The notes under the pieces are model-generated. The model was not told the origin of the DNA and searched no databases. It was given only the letters and a program-made list of their open reading frames with translations. 64,000 nucleotides of DNA, from positions 40,768-104,767 of the forward strand of contig NZ_JARXRN010000024.1 in assembly GCF_029888045.1 (NCBI RefSeq), given 5' to 3'. The translations under genes and the position numbers were made by a program. This DNA is from Luteimonas rhizosphaericola. GTDB lineage: Bacteria; Pseudomonadota; Gammaproteobacteria; Xanthomonadales; Xanthomonadaceae. This document shows, one piece after another, positions 62,230 through 64,000 of the stretch; the first letter of the stretch is position 1, and the number at the start of each line of letters is the position of its first letter.

Positions 62230-62268
62230 GCGCGAAGACGGTTCGACCGGAGCGCTATCATAGGCGCC

Positions 62269-62706
62269 ATGACGATCGCACGCCTCGCTGCCGTTCTCCT
62301 GCTCGCCGCCGCACCCGCGGTGCACGCCGCCGACTGCATGCCGGTGGTCGAATCGCCGTGGATCCGCAAGCCGCCGATGGCAATGCCGATGATGGCCGGA
62401 TTCGCCACGGTCCGGAATCCCTGCCCGGCGCCGGTCACGCTGGTGGGCGCGGCCAGCGCCGTGTTCGAGTCGGTGGAACTGCACGAGACGCGTACGGCCG
62501 AGGGCATGAGCCGGATGCGTCACGTCGAGGCGCTGGAGGTACCGGCAGGCGGTGAGGTGACGCTCGCGCCCGGCGGCCTGCACCTGATGCTCATGCGCCC
62601 ACGGGCGGCCGTCGAGGCGGGTGGGGCGATCGAGGTCGAACTGTCGCTGGCCGACGGCCGCACGCTGCGCGCGGACTTCGAAGTGCGCGACGCCACGGGC
62701 CGCTGA
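62269..62706 (+). CDS. periplasmic copper chaperone PCu(A)C
   Basis: 145-residue exported copper chaperone. Signal peptide cut near AVHA-AD. The copper site H-X10-M-X21-H-X-M is complete: H72, M83, H105 and M107 (in SVELHETRTAEGMSRM and GGLHLMLM). The family delivers Cu(I) to cytochrome oxidase. It stands alone, divergent from the isomerase gene with only 39 bp between. Confidence 0.95.
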   Translation: MTIARLAAVLLLAAAPAVHAADCMPVVESPWIRKPPMAMPMMAGFATVRNPCPAPVTLVGAASAVFESVELHETRTAEGMSRMRHVEALEVPAGGEVTLAPGGLHLMLMRPRAAVEAGGAIEVELSLADGRTLRADFEVRDATGR

Positions 62707-62753
62707 CCGGCCGCTGGGCCAGCCGCGCGCGCCGAGTCGGAAGGCCGCCGGAT

Positions 62754-62767
62754 TTTCAACGGTGAAA
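62754..62767. promoter_or_regulatory. TTTCA-N4-TGAAA palindrome, distal copy
   Basis: TTTCA-ACGG-TGAAA, centred about 210 bp upstream of the sigma-54 promoter at 62963. It is of the same type as the site at 62842, 89 bp away. Likely a binding site of the enhancer-binding protein; that protein is not in the window. Confidence 0.5.
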
Positions 62768-62841
62768 CATCGGGTTCGCGTGCCGGCATGGCGTCGCGCG
62801 CCGTGTGCGTGCGCGTCGGGCGTTGCGCCCCGTGCCGACGC

Positions 62842-62857
62842 GTTTCAGTGCTGAAAC
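62842..62857. promoter_or_regulatory. GTTTCAGTGCTGAAAC palindrome, proximal copy
   Basis: A near-perfect 16-bp palindrome containing TTTCA-N4-TGAAA, centred about 120 bp upstream of the sigma-54 promoter, the usual reach of an enhancer. Confidence 0.55.
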
Positions 62858-62962
62858 TTCTCCCCCCGAAAACGGCCCTCCGTCTCGGCCTGCGGATCAC
62901 GCGGCCGCTGTCCGCGCCGTAAATCACGCGTATTTTCAGGGCTTTGCGGAAGGCGCGGACGT

Positions 62963-62977
62963 TGGCATCGGGTTTGC
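62963..62977 (+). promoter_or_regulatory. sigma-54 promoter
   Basis: TGGCATCGGGTTTGC has the invariant GG and GC with 10 bases between, as in the consensus TGGCAC-N5-TTGC. It lies 73 bp before the ATG of the glycine-rich protein. Confidence 0.7.
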
Positions 62978-63049
62978 GTAAGGACCGCAGCGCCGTCGGC
63001 CGTCACGAGGACGGGCCGACGGGCGCGACGAACCTGAAGGAGTCTTCCA

Positions 63050-63961
63050 ATGCGCATTCGACACAGCATCCTCACCGCGGCCGTCCTGGTCGTGCTGGGC
63101 GCGTCCGGGCCGCTGATGGCCCAGGACCAGAACGAAGCCAACGCCGGTGACAACAACTCCACCCGCGGCGACCACCGCGACAACATGACCCAGGCGCTCG
63201 CCAGCGGCGCGGGCAGCGCGGCGGCCGACAACCACAGCACCGCCACCGCCACCACCACCGATTCGTTCAACACCAGCTCCAATACGGTCGTGGCGACCAC
63301 CCAGCTCAGCGGCACGGTGACCGGCAACGGCGTGTCCGGCCTCGGCAACGTCGCCACCAACTCCGGCAATGCGTCCGGTGGCGACGGCGGCGCAGGCGGC
63401 ACCGGCATGGGCGGCCCGGCTGTCGGCGGTTCCGGCAGCGGCGGCGACGGCGGCGACGGCGGCGATGCCGGCGCATGGAGCACCCGCGACGGCGACTCGG
63501 CCAGCGCGGCCCAGACCGCGGCGAACGGCACGTCGGGCGCCGACGCGGCCGCCGAAGCCCGCAGCCGCACCCGCGAACGCGGCGCAGGCGCAGCGAGCGC
63601 CGACAGCCAGGCGCAGGCCGACGCCTCGTCCACGGCCGACACCTCGGCCACCGGTGGCGACAGCACTGCCGACAACGCCGGCAGCAGCGGCGCGGCATCC
63701 GCCTGGGGCGGCGCCGGCGGCAGTGGCGGCAACGGCAACGGCGGCGATGCCACCGGCGGCGACGGCACGGGCGGCAGCGGCGGCACCGGCGGCAACGGCG
63801 GCACCGCGTATGCCCATGCCGGCAACTTCAACATGTCCAACCAGATGGACGGATCGGCCAACGCGGCCGCCGGCATCATGGTGATGGCGCAGAACAGCGG
63901 CGCCTCGTCGCTGATCCAGCAGGGCGTGACGGTCCAGGCCAACCTCACGGTCGGTCCGTGA
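63050..63961 (+). CDS. secreted glycine/alanine-rich protein, adhesin- or amyloid-like
   Basis: 303-residue exported protein. Signal peptide (ILTAAVLVVLGASGPLMA, cut before QDQNE), an Asn/Thr/Ser-rich region (25-105), two blocks of Gly-Gly-Asp/Ser repeats (about 108-140 and 220-255) with an Ala/Ser-rich spacer, and a C-terminal segment (SANAAAGIMVMAQNSGASSLIQQGVTVQANLTVG) that looks like the Gln/Asn-spaced strand repeats of bacterial functional amyloids and related surface proteins. GAAGGAG is 8 bp before the ATG. Expression should need sigma-54 and an activator. I do not recognise a named family. Confidence 0.75.
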   Translation: MRIRHSILTAAVLVVLGASGPLMAQDQNEANAGDNNSTRGDHRDNMTQALASGAGSAAADNHSTATATTTDSFNTSSNTVVATTQLSGTVTGNGVSGLGNVATNSGNASGGDGGAGGTGMGGPAVGGSGSGGDGGDGGDAGAWSTRDGDSASAAQTAANGTSGADAAAEARSRTRERGAGAASADSQAQADASSTADTSATGGDSTADNAGSSGAASAWGGAGGSGGNGNGGDATGGDGTGGSGGTGGNGGTAYAHAGNFNMSNQMDGSANAAAGIMVMAQNSGASSLIQQGVTVQANLTVGP

Positions 63962-64000
63962 CCGGCTGAGCCGTCTTCGCTGCCGGCAGCGACGGTCGTG

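Noticed and set aside
62250..62262. GAGCGCTATCATAGG near the PCu(A)C gene, as a third xyl-box
   Set aside because: Only one half matches; the left arm is missing.
63360..63800. Glycine-codon repeats as a tandem DNA repeat or CRISPR-like array
   Set aside because: The GGCGGC runs are irregular and in frame with a Gly-rich coding sequence; no spacers or constant repeat unit.

Overview
The window is high-GC, densely packed chromosomal DNA from a Gram-negative gammaproteobacterium, most likely of the Xanthomonadaceae/Lysobacteraceae (a Xanthomonas, Lysobacter or Luteimonas relative). The grounds are a xylan-utilisation locus with TonB-dependent receptor and XylR-type operator motifs, a type II secretion operon in the gspC-to-gspN order of the Xanthomonas Xcs system, and many GTG starts and 4-bp gene overlaps. 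I see no insertion sequence, phage or CRISPR array. The assignment is by gene content only.

Layout. (1) 1-15947 is a glucuronoxylan locus: a cut-off GH10 xylanase, a GH2 enzyme, uxaC, a GH115 alpha-glucuronidase and an ExuT-like transporter run leftward. A TonB-dependent receptor, a GPH sugar symporter, a GH43 enzyme and an aldose 1-epimerase run rightward. The divergent gap holds two LacI-type 14-bp operators. (2) 16008-24285 is mostly housekeeping: a DUF892 protein, a GIY-YIG-like protein, a lipoprotein, tRNA-Leu(CAG), RNase R, RlmB, a Gdx guanidinium exporter under a guanidine-II riboswitch, an H1-like basic protein and RNase T. (3) 24439-26531 is hvfABC, a copper-related RiPP operon whose precursor carries two EF-hand loops. 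(4) 26779-50512 looks like a phosphate-starvation island: pstSCAB-phoU, a phosphate-type porin, a 12-gene type II secretion operon, a TonB-dependent receptor with a poly-proline lipoprotein, and a divergent prolyl-4-hydroxylase-like enzyme. I found Pho-box-like 7-4-7 repeats in front of pstS, the porin, gspC, the lipoprotein and the hydroxylase. (5) 51349-56508 is a tight five-gene operon: AsnB-like amidotransferase, acyl carrier protein, PrmC-like methyltransferase, NadE-like enzyme and GNAT-like protein. Its product is unknown to me. (6) 56841-62706 is housekeeping: nth, two crotonases, an FKBP isomerase, DUF1289, a Nudix CoA pyrophosphatase, a sulfurtransferase and a PCu(A)C chaperone. (7) 62707-63961 holds a secreted glycine-rich protein behind a sigma-54 promoter and two identical-type palindromes.

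How the genes work together. In the xylan locus the secreted GH10 and GH115 (and probably GH2) trim substituted xylan, the receptor takes oligosaccharides into the periplasm, the two MFS carriers import hexuronate and neutral sugar, and UxaC, GH43 and GalM start their catabolism. In the phosphate island the porin and Pst system take up phosphate. The secretion system, receptor and surface lipoprotein resemble the ElpS-type arrangement known from Caulobacter, in which a phosphate-starvation lipoprotein is exported by a type II system. The hydroxylase may act on the lipoprotein's proline tract; this is inference.
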